A DNA stretch of 64,000 nucleotides from Histidinibacterium aquaticum (GCF_008710275.1 NZ_VYQE01000003.1:248001-312000); one strand, 5' to 3'; shown: positions 43,314 to 54,300, counted from the stretch's first letter. Program-made: numbers and translations. Notes: a model not told the origin generated them from the letters alone.

Positions 43314-44802
43314 GGGGCCGAGCCGCCGGGGCGTCGCGCTCGGTTTCGCGGCGCTGGCGCTCGTGCTGCTGCCCTTCGCCGATCTCACGGTGGCGGGACA
43401 CGATCCCTGGGCGGCGCTCGGGCGGATGCTGGCCGGCTTCCTCCGGCCCGACTTCGGCGCGGTGGAACAGATCGGCCAGGCCCTGGCCGCCACGGTCTTC
43501 TTCGCGGTCGCGGGCGTCGCGCTGGGGGCGGTCGCGGGCTTCTGCCTAACGCCCTTCTACCACCTGCGGATCGTGCGCTGGCCCGCCATCGGCGTGCGCT
43601 CGATCCACGAGCTCTTCTGGGCGCTGATCCTGATGCAGGTCCTGGGGATCAGCGCGCTGACGGGGGTGCTGGCCATCGCCCTGCCCTACGCGGGGATCTT
43701 CGCCAAGGTCTTCGCCGACCAGATCGAGGAGGCCGATCCGCGGCCGGCGGAGGTGCTGCCGCCCGGGGTCGATGCCCTAACGCGCTTCCTCTATGCGCGC
43801 CTGCCGCTGATCCGCGTCTCGATGCAGAGCTACACGCTCTACCGGCTGGAATGCGGGTTGCGGTCGAGCGCGGTGCTGGGCTTCGTCGGGCTGCCGACGC
43901 TCGGCTTCCAGCTCGACAGCTTCTTCCGGGTGGGCGATTACGGCGCGGCGAGCGCGATCCTGATTTGCTACATCGCGCTCATCGCCACGATGCGGCTCTG
44001 GATGCGGCCCTCGACCGCCCCTCTCTGGATCGTCGCCGCCGTGGTCTATCTCGCCCTCCTCCGGAGCCCGCCCATGGGCGAGGGGGCGCTGATCCGGTTC
44101 CTGACCGAGGACATCGTGCCCGCGCCGCTCCGCGACGGCTGGGACCCGGGCGAGCTCATGGCCTGGCTCTGGCCGATTCTGAGCCGGGAACTCTGGCCCG
44201 GGCTGCTGGCGACACTGCTCGTCGCACAGATCGCGCTGGCGCTCACCGGGCTCGTCGCGATCACGACCTTCGGCCTGATCGTCCGGCGGGTGACCGGACG
44301 GGCGGGCCAGCTTGCCGGGCACCTCGGGCTGGTGATCCTGCGGAGCCTGCCGGAGTACATGCTCGCCTATCTCTTCCTGCAGGTCTTCGGGCCGTCGATG
44401 CTGCCCGCGATCCTCGCGCTGTCGCTGCACAACGGCGCGATCATCGGCCACCTTCTGGGCCGCGACGGCGAGGCGTTGGTGCCCGGGCTGCGCCGCGACG
44501 CGCCGCGGGGGCTGACCCTCTGGGGCTGGGAACTCGCGCCGAGGCTCTTCGGGCCGTTCCTCGCGCTCTGCCTCTACCGGTGGGAGATCATTCTCCGCGA
44601 GACGGCCGTTATGGGACTCCTCGGCGTGGCGACGCTGGGCTTCTACATCGACGGCGCCATCGCCGAGTTGCGGCTCGACCGGGCGGTCGTGCTGCTGATC
44701 GGCACCGGCCTGCTGACGGCGGCGATCGACCGGATCTCGCGCTCTCTGCGGCAACGGACCCGGGGGGCCCGGCGCATCGGCCCGGTCGAGGGCCGCCGCT
44801 AG
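43303..44802 (+). CDS. ABC transporter permease, fused double PhnE-like
   Basis: A 499-residue membrane protein that joins two permease halves. Each half carries an EAA-type loop: YRLECGLRSSAVLGFVGLP near residue 187 and YRWEIILRETAVMGLLGVA near residue 427, about 240 residues apart. Each half is preceded by several TM helices. Phosphonate permeases are usually single-domain homodimers, so this is a fusion. The start at 43303 lies 11 nt inside the ATPase gene; the frame is otherwise unbroken. The stop shares CTAG with the RND gene. Confidence 0.85.
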   Translation: MPSEGPSRRGVALGFAALALVLLPFADLTVAGHDPWAALGRMLAGFLRPDFGAVEQIGQALAATVFFAVAGVALGAVAGFCLTPFYHLRIVRWPAIGVRSIHELFWALILMQVLGISALTGVLAIALPYAGIFAKVFADQIEEADPRPAEVLPPGVDALTRFLYARLPLIRVSMQSYTLYRLECGLRSSAVLGFVGLPTLGFQLDSFFRVGDYGAASAILICYIALIATMRLWMRPSTAPLWIVAAVVYLALLRSPPMGEGALIRFLTEDIVPAPLRDGWDPGELMAWLWPILSRELWPGLLATLLVAQIALALTGLVAITTFGLIVRRVTGRAGQLAGHLGLVILRSLPEYMLAYLFLQVFGPSMLPAILALSLHNGAIIGHLLGRDGEALVPGLRRDAPRGLTLWGWELAPRLFGPFLALCLYRWEIILRETAVMGLLGVATLGFYIDGAIAELRLDRAVVLLIGTGLLTAAIDRISRSLRQRTRGARRIGPVEGRR

Positions 44803-47800
44803 GTCGGTTCGGCGTCTGCCCGCGCCAGCATCGGATCCGGCCGACCTTCCTTCTCGGCCTTCCGCGCGCCGGGAAAGGCGATGTAGTAGAAGACCGGCGC
44901 CGCCACGAGCGTGAGCACCGAAGCGAAGCCCAGCCCGCCCATGATCGTCACCGCCATCGAGGCGAAAAAGGCGTCCCAGAGCAGCGGGATCATCCCGAGG
45001 ATGGTCGTCGCCGCCGCGAGCACCACGGGCCGCAGACGCGAGGTCGAGGCCTCCACGACCGCCCGGGTGAAGGGCACGCCTTCGGCCCGGGTCAGGTCGA
45101 TCTCCTCCACGAGCACGATCCCGTTCTTGATGAGCATGCCCGAAAGGCTGAGCAGGCCGAGGAGCGCGGTGAAGGAGAAGGGCAGCCCGCTCCCCAGAAG
45201 GCCGAGCGCCACGCCGTTCACCGACATCGGGACGAGCAGCCAGATGATGAAGGGCTGCCGCAGCCGGCCGAAGAGCAGGATCGAGATCAACACCATGACG
45301 ATGAGAGAGATGGGCAGCTGCTGGCCCAGGCTCTCCTGCGCCTCGGTGGAGCTTTCGTACTCCCCTCCCCACTCCATCGTGTAGCCCTCGGGAATCTCCA
45401 TCGCCTCGATGTCGGCGCGGATCTCCTGGAAGACGGAGGAGGCGTTGACGCCGGCCGGAACGCCCGCGCCGACCGATATGGTGAAGAGCCGGTCACGCCG
45501 CTGGATCAGCGTGTCCTGCACCTCGTAGGCGAAGCCGTCGATCACCTCCTCGATGGGAATGAAGGTGCTCGCCGCCTCGGAGTAGACCGGCTGGTCGATC
45601 AGGTGGCCCGTGCCGCCGCCGCTCGCCTCGGGCGTGCGGACGATGATCGGGATCTGACGGTCCTCCTCGCGGTAGGTCCCCGCCCTCCGGCCGTCGGTGG
45701 CGGTCTGTAAGGCCGCTGCCACGTCCTCTCGCGTGATGCCGGCGGTCTGGGCGCGTTCTGTCGCGTAGCGCGGGCGCAGCACGAGCTCGCGCTCGCGCCA
45801 GTCCGTCCGGATGTCGAGCAGCCGGTCGGAGCCCGCATCGAACCGCTCCTCGGCCTCTTCGGCGAGCGCACGCAGGACGTCCGGGTCGGGCCCGTTGAAC
45901 CTGACCGCCACCGGCGTGCCGCCGCCGGGACCGAAGGCCAGCCGCTCGGTCCGGAACTCGCCCTGCGGCAGGGCCTGGCGCCCGAATTGCTCGAGGTCCG
46001 CGCGGAGGGGCGGGATCTCCTCGATGGTCTCGGTGCGGATGATGGCGTGTCCGTAGGTCGGCAGCGCCTCCTCGCCCTGGTAGGTCAGCATGAAGCGCGA
46101 GGCCCCGCCACCGATGAAGGTGGCGTAGGACAGCACCTCTTGCCGCTCCTCGAGCCAGGCCTCCAGCGTCTCCATGTCCTGCGCCGTGCGCCGAATGTCG
46201 GCACCCTGGGGCAGCTTGTAGTGGACGTAGAAGATCGGCGTGTTGCTGTCCGGGAAGAACTGCTGCGGCACGCGGGAGAAGCCGACGTAGCAGACCGCCG
46301 TCAGCGCGACGAGCGCCACGACCACGAGCCAGCGCAGCTTCAGCGCCAGCCGCAGGACAGAGGCATAGAGCCGGAAGACCGGCCCGCCGTACTGGTCGCC
46401 CTCCTCTCCCGTGCCGCGCTTGAAGAAGTAGTGCGCGAGCAGCGGCGTGGCGGTGACCGCCAGCACCCAGGAGAGCAGCAGCGAGATGCCGATGACGGCG
46501 AAGAGCGAGAACAGGAACTCGCCCGTCGCATCCGGGCTGAGCCCGATACCGGCGAAGGCCATGATGCCGATGACGGTGGCGCCGAGCAGCGGGATCTGGG
46601 TCTTGCCCGCCACGTCCGCCGCCGCCTGGCGCGAGGTCTTGCCGTGGGCCATGTCGCCCTGCATGCCCTCGGCGACGACGATGGCGTTGTCGACGAGCAT
46701 CCCCATGGCGATGATCAGCGCGCCGAGAGAGATCCGCTGCATCTCGATCCCGCCGAGAGCCATGAAGAAGACGGTGCCTACGACCGTGAGCAGTAGCGTC
46801 GCCCCGACCACGACGGCGGCGCGCCATCCCATGAAGAGGGCGAGAACGACGACCACGATCGCGACCGACATGGCGAGGTTCAGCAGGAAGGCGTCCGAGG
46901 CCTCCTCCACCACGAGGTGCTGCTGGTAGATCGGGTTCAACTCCACGCCGTAGGGGATGTCGGCCATGATCTGGTCGAGGCGGTCGTCCACCCGGTGGCC
47001 CACGTCGACGATGTTGAGGCCCTCCTTGCCGGACACGCCGATGGTAAAGGCCTCTTCCCCGCTGAAGCGCACGATGAGGCCCGGGTCGGGCTCACGGTTG
47101 CGGTAAACTCGGGCGATGTCGGTGAGCTCGATGACCTCGCCGCCGACGCCGATGGTCAGGCTCTCGATCTCCTCCACGCTGTCGGAACCGGCGGGGGCCT
47201 CGATCCGGATCTCCTGCCCGTTGCTCTCGGCGGAGCCGGCGGAAGCCACGGTGTCGGCATTGGCGACGGCCTGGAAGATCGCCGCGGGCGGGATCCCGAG
47301 GTTCGTCAGGATCGCCGGGTCGGGCTCGATGAAGATCGCCTCCTGCGGCAGACCGGAGAGCGTGACGTCTGCCACGCCATCCACGGCGAGCAGCTCGCGG
47401 CGCATGAAGTCCGCCATGTCGTGGGTCTCGGCGTCGGTGAAGCCGGGCGCCGTCACCGCGTAGAACAGCCCGTAGACGTCGCCGAAGCTGTCGTTGACGA
47501 CCGACTCCGTCGCCTCGTCGGGCAATGCGCCCTGGGCGTCGGCGACACGGTTGCGCAGCTTGGTCCAGATCTCGGGCAGTTCGTCGGGCCCGTAGGTCAT
47601 GTCCATGTCGACCGAGATCCGGCTGATCCCGGGCTTGTTGGACGAGGTGATGTGATCGACCTCCGACATCTGCTGGATCGCCGACTCCAGAGGCTCGGAG
47701 ACCTCCCGCGCCACTTGCTCGGCAGAGGCGCCGGGGTACTGCGTGATGACCACGGCGGTCTTGATGGAGAAGGACGGGTCCTCCAGCCGGCCGATGGTCG

Positions 47801-47888
47801 CGAAGCCCCAGACCCCGCCCAGCAGGCAGGAGAGCATGAGCAGCCAGGTCAGGAGAGCCTTGTCGATCGAGGCGCGGGCGATGGACAT
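44799..47888 (-). CDS. RND-family efflux transporter, inner-membrane subunit
   Basis: A 1029-residue RND pump. There is one N-terminal TM helix, a large periplasmic porter loop, a central TM bundle (about 335-530) with GMLVDNAIVVAEG, a second periplasmic loop and a final TM bundle. It resembles proton-driven multidrug pumps, with the Asp of VDNAIV conserved. It needs the MFP encoded just upstream and an outer-membrane channel not present here. The ATG at 47888 (MSIARASIDKALLTWLL) is favoured; an upstream GTG/ATG would overlap the MFP gene. Confidence 0.92.
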   Translation of the reverse strand: MSIARASIDKALLTWLLMLSCLLGGVWGFATIGRLEDPSFSIKTAVVITQYPGASAEQVAREVSEPLESAIQQMSEVDHITSSNKPGISRISVDMDMTYGPDELPEIWTKLRNRVADAQGALPDEATESVVNDSFGDVYGLFYAVTAPGFTDAETHDMADFMRRELLAVDGVADVTLSGLPQEAIFIEPDPAILTNLGIPPAAIFQAVANADTVASAGSAESNGQEIRIEAPAGSDSVEEIESLTIGVGGEVIELTDIARVYRNREPDPGLIVRFSGEEAFTIGVSGKEGLNIVDVGHRVDDRLDQIMADIPYGVELNPIYQQHLVVEEASDAFLLNLAMSVAIVVVVLALFMGWRAAVVVGATLLLTVVGTVFFMALGGIEMQRISLGALIIAMGMLVDNAIVVAEGMQGDMAHGKTSRQAAADVAGKTQIPLLGATVIGIMAFAGIGLSPDATGEFLFSLFAVIGISLLLSWVLAVTATPLLAHYFFKRGTGEEGDQYGGPVFRLYASVLRLALKLRWLVVVALVALTAVCYVGFSRVPQQFFPDSNTPIFYVHYKLPQGADIRRTAQDMETLEAWLEERQEVLSYATFIGGGASRFMLTYQGEEALPTYGHAIIRTETIEEIPPLRADLEQFGRQALPQGEFRTERLAFGPGGGTPVAVRFNGPDPDVLRALAEEAEERFDAGSDRLLDIRTDWRERELVLRPRYATERAQTAGITREDVAAALQTATDGRRAGTYREEDRQIPIIVRTPEASGGGTGHLIDQPVYSEAASTFIPIEEVIDGFAYEVQDTLIQRRDRLFTISVGAGVPAGVNASSVFQEIRADIEAMEIPEGYTMEWGGEYESSTEAQESLGQQLPISLIVMVLISILLFGRLRQPFIIWLLVPMSVNGVALGLLGSGLPFSFTALLGLLSLSGMLIKNGIVLVEEIDLTRAEGVPFTRAVVEASTSRLRPVVLAAATTILGMIPLLWDAFFASMAVTIMGGLGFASVLTLVAAPVFYYIAFPGARKAEKEGRPDPMLARADAEPT

Positions 47889-47892
47889 GGGG

Positions 47893-48945
47893 TCAGCCTT
47901 CGATGCCGGTGAAGCGGCGGACGGTCTGTCCGTCATCGAGGAGCGGCGCGCCGGTGGCGACGATCTCGGTTCCCGCCGGGGGGCCCTCCGTCATGACGAT
48001 CTCGCCGCTCTCGCGCATCTCGATCTCGATGGGGGTCCGGGTGACCGTGCCGATGTCGGCGTCCTCTTCGGAGGGCTCGAAGACCATGACCGACGGCGCG
48101 CGGTCGGGCCCGAAGACAAGCGCGGTTTCGGGCAGCACGATGGCCTCGGCGCCCGAGGCCTGCGACTCCACGGTGACGGTCGTCGCCGAGCCCGGCAGAA
48201 CGCCGGGGCCCAGGTCCTCGGTGAAGGCCAGCGTCAGCGAGAAGGTCTGGGCGACATCGGCGGTCTCGGCCTCGTACTCGCGCAGCACCAGCGGGTGGCG
48301 TTCGTCGTCACCGGGAAAGCTCGCGTACATGTCGAGGCCGTCGGCCTGCGGTCCGGTACGGCGAAAGAGGACCTCGGGAATGTCGATGTCGACACGCATC
48401 TCGGACATGTCGTGCAGTCGGACGACCGGCTGCCCGGCCGAGACCGTCGTGTAGTTGGCGACCATCCGGCGGGCGACCAGGGCGTCGAAGGGCGCCTCGA
48501 GCGTGGCTTCCTCCAGCTGGTCCTCTGCCTGGTCGAGCGAGATTTCCGCCAGGTTGTACTGGGTCTGCGCGTCGCGCACGCGGACCTCGGCCACGTTGTC
48601 ACCGGAGAGCTGCTGCAGCCGCTCGAGGTCGCGCTCGGCCTTCTCGAGGTTCACCTCGGCCTGGCGGAGATTGCGGCGGAAGGGCTCCAGGTCGAGCTGG
48701 GCGATGAGCTCGCCCTCGGCGACCCTCTGACCTTCGCTGGCCGGGAACTCGATCACCTGGCCGCCCACCTGGAAGGCGAGATCGACGGTCTCCCGGGCGC
48801 GGACCCGGCCGTAGAACTGGCGGCGCAGGGCGGTTTCGCCCTCGTTCAGCGTCATCAGCTTCGCCGGGCGCGGCGCGGAGGTGTCCTGAGCGGGAGCGGC
48901 GCTCGCGGCGAGGGCCGCGACGAGAAGCGGTGCGAGAAATCTCAT
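47893..48945 (-). CDS. Periplasmic adaptor (membrane fusion protein) of the RND pump
   Basis: A 350-residue HlyD/AcrA-type adaptor. A signal peptide (FLAPLLVAALAASAAPAQ) is followed by a lipoyl half-motif (FQVGGQVIEFPASEGQRVAEGELIAQLD), a long coiled coil (about 85-145) and the second lipoyl half (EAPFDALVARRMVANYTTVSAGQPVV), then beta-barrel regions. It links pump and outer-membrane channel. It lies between the tetR gene (4-nt overlap) and the pump gene (4-nt gap). Confidence 0.9.
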   Translation of the reverse strand: MRFLAPLLVAALAASAAPAQDTSAPRPAKLMTLNEGETALRRQFYGRVRARETVDLAFQVGGQVIEFPASEGQRVAEGELIAQLDLEPFRRNLRQAEVNLEKAERDLERLQQLSGDNVAEVRVRDAQTQYNLAEISLDQAEDQLEEATLEAPFDALVARRMVANYTTVSAGQPVVRLHDMSEMRVDIDIPEVLFRRTGPQADGLDMYASFPGDDERHPLVLREYEAETADVAQTFSLTLAFTEDLGPGVLPGSATTVTVESQASGAEAIVLPETALVFGPDRAPSVMVFEPSEEDADIGTVTRTPIEIEMRESGEIVMTEGPPAGTEIVATGAPLLDDGQTVRRFTGIEG

Positions 48946-49535
48946 GGGTGGTCCAGCGTGACGGGGCCGCCTGCGCGGCCGTTATAGACGTAGTTGGAAA
49001 AGGCCTCGCCCAGCATAAGGGCGTCGATCCCTTCGGGCCGGCTCGCCCAGAGGCGGACGAGGCCGAGAAAGGCGCCGGTGAAGAAATGCGCGGCGACGAC
49101 CTTCTCTTCCCGCGTGGGAGCGGGATGACCGGAGTGAACGCTGCGGTCGATGAGGCCCTCGACCATGCGGGCGAAGCGCACCTCCGGCGTGAGGCCGGGG
49201 ACACCGCCCAGCAGGGCGTGCAGGCGCGGGTCGTCGCGGTCGAGGTCGGCGAAGATCGAGGCGGTGATGCGCGCCATGTCGGCGCGGGTCGACTCGCACT
49301 CGCCGGAGCGCTCCAGCAGCTCCGCATTGCGGCGATCGAGCTCTGCCAGCAGGCCGTCGAGATACTCTCCCAGCATGTCCGAGAGATCGGAGTAGTTGGA
49401 GTAGAACGTCGGCCGGGTGACGCCCGCGCGGCGCGTCAGCTCCTCCACCGTCACGGCGGAAAGGGGCCCCTCCGAGAGGAGGGACCGGAGGGCGGCCTGC
49501 AGGCGGCTCCGGGTGCGGCGGCGGCGAAGATCCAT
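48942..49535 (-). CDS. TetR/AcrR-family regulator of the efflux operon
   Basis: A 197-residue regulator: basic start MDLRRRRTRSRLQAALRSLL, HTH with TVEELTRRAGVTRPTFYSNYSDLSDML, then an all-helical ligand domain. It is the first gene of the tetR-MFP-RND operon, so it most likely represses its own operon. An inverted repeat sits directly upstream. The ligand is presumably a pump substrate. Confidence 0.88.
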   Translation of the reverse strand: MDLRRRRTRSRLQAALRSLLSEGPLSAVTVEELTRRAGVTRPTFYSNYSDLSDMLGEYLDGLLAELDRRNAELLERSGECESTRADMARITASIFADLDRDDPRLHALLGGVPGLTPEVRFARMVEGLIDRSVHSGHPAPTREEKVVAAHFFTGAFLGLVRLWASRPEGIDALMLGEAFSNYVYNGRAGGPVTLDHP

Positions 49536-49551
49536 GGCTGCGACATACGAC

Positions 49552-49574
49552 TTACTTTACAGTCGTCAAGTAAA
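49552..49574. promoter_or_regulatory. Probable TetR operator/promoter of the efflux operon
   Basis: TTACTT (49552-49557) and AAGTAA (49568-49573) form an inverted repeat, with a nested TTTAC-N9-GTAAA (49556-49574). Read leftward, TTGACG lies inside it, followed after 16 nt by TATGTC, a weak promoter 12 nt from the ATG. It is 17 nt upstream of the tetR start, the typical place for an autorepressor site. Confidence 0.6.
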
Positions 49575-49610
49575 TCGCGAGTTAACGCAGCGTCCACTTG
49601 GCCAAAGAGT

Positions 49611-51068
49611 TCAGCCGCGCTGGTCCGGTGGGCGCCGAACGAAGAAGGCGGCGACGATCATCAGAAGCGAGATGGTGGCCCCAGCGACGAACCCGGCGTG
49701 CAGACCGCTCGCCGTCGCCTCCGTCATCGCGGCTCCCTCGGACACCTCGCGCCCGATGCGGATCGACATGACCGATACGAAGAGCGCGATGCCCGCCGCG
49801 CCCGAGACCTGCTGGACGGTGCCGATGGTCGCGCTCCCGTGGGAGTAGAGCTCCTTCGGCAGCGACCCGAGGCTGGAGGTGAAGAGCGGCGTGAAGAGCA
49901 GCGCCAGCCCGACGCTGAGGACGACGTGGCACACCAGGACGAGCGCGATCGGCGTCTCCGTTCCCAGCGTCGTCATCAGCCAGAGCGACGCGCTCAGGAG
50001 GATCGATCCCGGGATCACCAGTCGCCTGGCGCCGACCCGGTCGAAGAGCCGGCCGACGACGGGCGCGAGCAGACCCATGACGAGCCCGCCAGGCAGGAGC
50101 AGCAGACCCGCGCCCAGGGGCTCCAGCCCCTTCACCGTCTGCATGTAGATCGGAAGCAGGATGATCATCCCGAAGAGCGACATCATCGCGACGCCCATCA
50201 TCACGACGGCCACGGTGAAGACCGGGATGCGGAAGGTTCTAAGATCCAGGAGCGCCCTGCCCTTCGGACCGAGGACCAGCTGCCGCCAGATGAAGACCGC
50301 GAGCGTCGCGCCGCCCGCGGCCAGCGGCAGCCAGAGCGGGATCGCACCGCCCTCCCCGTGCCCTTCGCCCAGCGACGAGAGGCCGTAGACCAGCCCGCCG
50401 AAACCGATGGCGGAGAGCGGGACGGACAGGATGTCGAGCGGCACCTTCCGGGGCTCGGTCACGTTCACCAGCTTCAGGTAGCCCAGCGTCAGCGCGCCGA
50501 GCCCGATCGGCAGCATCAGCAGGAACATCCAGCGCCAGCCGAGCAGGTTCAGGATGATGCCCGACACGGTCGGACCGATGGCGGGCGCGACCGAGATCAC
50601 GATGGAGATGTTGCCCATGGTCCGGCCGCGATGCTCGGGCTCGACCAGGGTCATCACCGTGGTCATCAGCAGCGGCATCATGATCGCCGTCCCGCAGGCC
50701 TGGACGACGCGCCCCACGACGAGCGGGCCGAGGCTCGGAGCCATGGCGCAGAGCAGCGTGCCCGCGCTGAAGAAGCTCATCGCCATGAGGAAGACGGTGC
50801 GCGTGTGAAACCGCTGGATCAGGAATCCCGTGATCGGGATCACCACCGCCATGGTCAGAAGGAATGCGGTGGTGAGCCACTGGGCGGCGTTGGCGGTCAC
50901 GTCGAGGTCGATCATGAGCCGCGGCAGCGCGACGCTCATGATGGTCTCGTTCAGGATCACCGTGAAGGCCGAGACCAGCAGCAGCGAAATCACCAGCCGG
51001 TTGCGCGCCGACAGGCCTGGACCGGCAGAGGCGGCCTCGGCCGGGTAGGAAACGGACTCGGAGGGCAT
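49611..51068 (-). CDS. DHA2-family MFS drug exporter (EmrB/QacA type)
   Basis: A 485-residue proton antiporter with about 14 helices. Motif D1 occurs near the first helix (LNETIMSVALPRLMIDL), with the characteristic AAQWLTTAFLLTMAVVIPITGFL and motif C in ISVAPAIGPTVSGIIL. It is expected to export lipophilic drugs or cations. The ATG at 51068 has GAGGTC upstream. It lies upstream of and on the same strand as the tetR-MFP-RND operon, with 75 nt between, forming an export island. A hairpin ATGCTGG/CCAGCAT (51082-51104) lies in its leader. Confidence 0.87.
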   Translation of the reverse strand: MPSESVSYPAEAASAGPGLSARNRLVISLLLVSAFTVILNETIMSVALPRLMIDLDVTANAAQWLTTAFLLTMAVVIPITGFLIQRFHTRTVFLMAMSFFSAGTLLCAMAPSLGPLVVGRVVQACGTAIMMPLLMTTVMTLVEPEHRGRTMGNISIVISVAPAIGPTVSGIILNLLGWRWMFLLMLPIGLGALTLGYLKLVNVTEPRKVPLDILSVPLSAIGFGGLVYGLSSLGEGHGEGGAIPLWLPLAAGGATLAVFIWRQLVLGPKGRALLDLRTFRIPVFTVAVVMMGVAMMSLFGMIILLPIYMQTVKGLEPLGAGLLLLPGGLVMGLLAPVVGRLFDRVGARRLVIPGSILLSASLWLMTTLGTETPIALVLVCHVVLSVGLALLFTPLFTSSLGSLPKELYSHGSATIGTVQQVSGAAGIALFVSVMSIRIGREVSEGAAMTEATASGLHAGFVAGATISLLMIVAAFFVRRPPDQRG

Positions 51069-51311
51069 GGCGCGACCTCGAATGCTGGGGGAGTCGTCCA
51101 GCATCGGGCGACTGCCGGCAGGGATCGCCGCGCTGCGGCGGGAAGTCAACCGGGCCGCGACAGCGCGGAGAACGGCTCTCCGGTCCGACATGACGCGACG
51201 GGATCAGGCCCGCGCGACGCAATCCGCCGTCCAAGGCGCGGAGACGACTTACAAAATGCGCGAAAGACCGTAGTGTCGACAGGGACAGGTTTACGATTGC
51301 GCTCCCGGCCC

Positions 51312-54300
51312 ATGCTTGACGAAAATGCGACCGACCCTCACCCGATCGTCGGTATCGGAGCGTCTGCGGGCGGTCTGGAGGCGTTGAAGTCCCTGGTTGC
51401 CGCCATCCCGCCCAACACCGGGGCGAGTTTCGTGATCGTCCAGCACCTCTCGCCGACGCAGGAGACGATCCTCGACCAGCTTCTCCAGGCGGAGACCCGT
51501 CTCGAGGTGACGTTGATCCGAGAGTACGAACCGATCGAGGCGAACCGGATCTACATCGTGCCACCCGGGCAGGTGCTCTCCATCGAGCACGACCGGTTCC
51601 ACCTCACCGAGCGCGACCGGACCGACACGCTGCATCGCCCCATCGACAGCTTCTTCGCCTCCATCGCCCGGTCCTGCGGCCGCGACAGTTATTGCGTCGT
51701 GCTGTCCGGGACGGGCTCCGACGGCGCCGAGGGGCTCAAGGAGATCAAGGCGGCCGGCGGTTTCGCGATCGTTCAGGAAAGCCGTAACGCCCGGTTTCCG
51801 GGCATGCCCGACAGCGCCGTCGCGACGGGCATGGTGGATTTCGTGCTGCCGGTCGAACAGATCCCCGGCCGCCTGCAGGAAATCATGAGCCACCGCTACC
51901 GGCTCCACGCCGAGGGCGACCGGCGCGACCTGCAGCAGGAGATCCAGGAAGGATTGCCCGCGATCATGGGGCGCCTCGCCGAAGTTTCGGGCAACGACTT
52001 CAGCAACTACAAGCCGGGCACCCTGGTCCGCCGGATCGAGCGCAGGATGACCCTGATGCGCCAACGGTCCGTCGAGGACTTCATCCAGGCGATCCGCGAG
52101 GACGATACCCAGGCCAACCTGCTGGCGCAGGAATTCCTCATCGGTGTCACGCATTTCTTTCGCGACCCCGAGGCCTTCGAGGCGCTGCGGCGCGACGTGA
52201 TCGCGCCGCTGGTGGCGAGCGATCAGCGCAACATCCGCATCTGGGTGCCGGGATGTTCGACCGGTGAAGAGGCCTACTCCCTCGCCATCCTCTTCCTGGA
52301 GGAGATGGACCGCGCCGGGGCAAGCCATGTCCTGCAGGTCTTCGGGACCGACATCGACGTCCACGCCCTGTCCAGCGCGCGCTACGGACAGTTCGGGCCG
52401 GCCTCCCTCGAGGGGCTGACCGAAGAGCAGCGCGAACGCTATTTCACACTGGAGAACGGCCAGATGCGCGCCGTCCCGCTGCTTCGGGAGGCCTGTGTCT
52501 TCGCGCCTCACAACCTCGTCCAGGACCCGCCGTTTTCGCGGCTCGACCTGATCTCCTGCCGCAACCTGCTGATCTATCTGTCGACCGAGCTGCAGCGGAC
52601 GGTCATGCCTCGACTGCACTTTTCGCTGCGGCCCAACGGCTACCTCTTTCTCGGTCCCTCGGAAGGTCTCGCCGGAGAGGACGAGCTGTTCGCGCCGGTC
52701 CATTCCAAGCTCAAGATATTCCGCAAGAATCCCAAGGCGGCGACCCGCTATTCCGCGCTGCGCGAAACCTTCCCGCGCCCGCGGACGCAGGCCCCTGTCC
52801 CGGTGGAGACCGGATCGGCGGGCCGGTTCCCGGGGCACGGGGCCGACTACGGGACGGAAAGCCTCGCGGAGCGCGAGTTCCTGCGCCTGCACGCCGCGCC
52901 CTTCGCCCTCGTCACGCGGTCCGGCGAGGTCGTCTATCTCTCGCAACGCATGGCCGAATTCGTGCGCCCGACCCATGGCGTCCCGTCCAGCGCCATCGAC
53001 GCCTATCTCGCGCGGGAGCTTCGGGTGCCGCTCCGGACCGCCCTCGCCGACTGCGCCGAGACCGGGAAGCCCGCGGTCGCGGAGAACGTCATGGTGGGCT
53101 CCGGCGACACCACCGTCGTCTACGACATCGAGGTCAGCCCGACGAGCGACAACGACGACCATTTCCTGGTGAGCCTCAAGCAGGTCCGGTCGCTCGACTC
53201 CACGGCGGTCGGCGCCGTCTTCGAGAAGCGCGAGACCGCCGATCGGGACATGCTGGAGATCGAGAACTTCAACCTCCGGCGCCAGCTGGCGAGCGCCATG
53301 CAGGAGTACGAGAGCTCCGGGCAGGAACTGAAGAGTTCCAACGAGGAGCTGCTCTCGATGAACGAGGAGCTGCAGAGCTCCAACGAGGAACTCGAGACAT
53401 CGCGCGAGGAGCTGCAGTCGATCAACGAGGAGCTCGAGACGGTCAACGCGGAGCTGCAGGAGAATAACCGCCTGCTCACGCGGGCGAACAGCGACCTCAA
53501 GAACCTCTTCGAGGGGACCGACATCGCGGTGCTGTTCCTGGACCGCAATTTCCTCGTCCGGAACTACACGCCGGCGACGACGAGTATCTTCGGCATCCGC
53601 TCGCGCGATATCGGCCGGCCGATTTCGGACCTGTCCTCGCGGATCGAGTATCCGCAGCTCGCCACAGACGCCGAGGAGGTGGACCGGACGCTGCAGACCG
53701 TCGAGCGGGAGGTCGTCGTCAAATCCTCCGGCGAGACCTACCTCGTCCGGATCCGGCCCTACCGGACCACGGCCAACGTCATCGACGGTTACGTCCTGTC
53801 GTTCTTCGACATCACCGGGCGGAAAACCTACGAGGAGACGCTGAAGCGCAACGAGAAGGAGCTCGCCCGCCAGTACGCGGAGCTGGAGAACCTCTACGAC
53901 ACGACGCCCATCGGGCTCTGCCTCATGGACCGCGAGTTCCGCTTCCTCCGGGTGAACGAGAAGCTCGCCGCGATCAACGGGGTGCCTGCCGACGAGCACG
54001 TCGGCCGGACGTTCCACGACCTGCTCCCCGAACTGGCAGACGAGCTGGTGAAACCCTACGCGCAGGTTTTCGAGACCGGCGTGCCGATCATCGGCCAGGA
54101 GTTCACCGGTCGGACCCAAGTCGAAACCGACGGCGAGCGTCACTGGATCGCGGATCTCTATCCGGTCCGGTCGGGGGGCGAAGTCTTCGCGGTCGGCGGC
54201 TGTATCCGGGACGTGACCGAACAGGCGCGGATGCTGCAGCGGATCACCCGGCAGAACGAGCACCAGAAGCTCTTGCTCGGAGAACTCCAGCACCGGGTCA

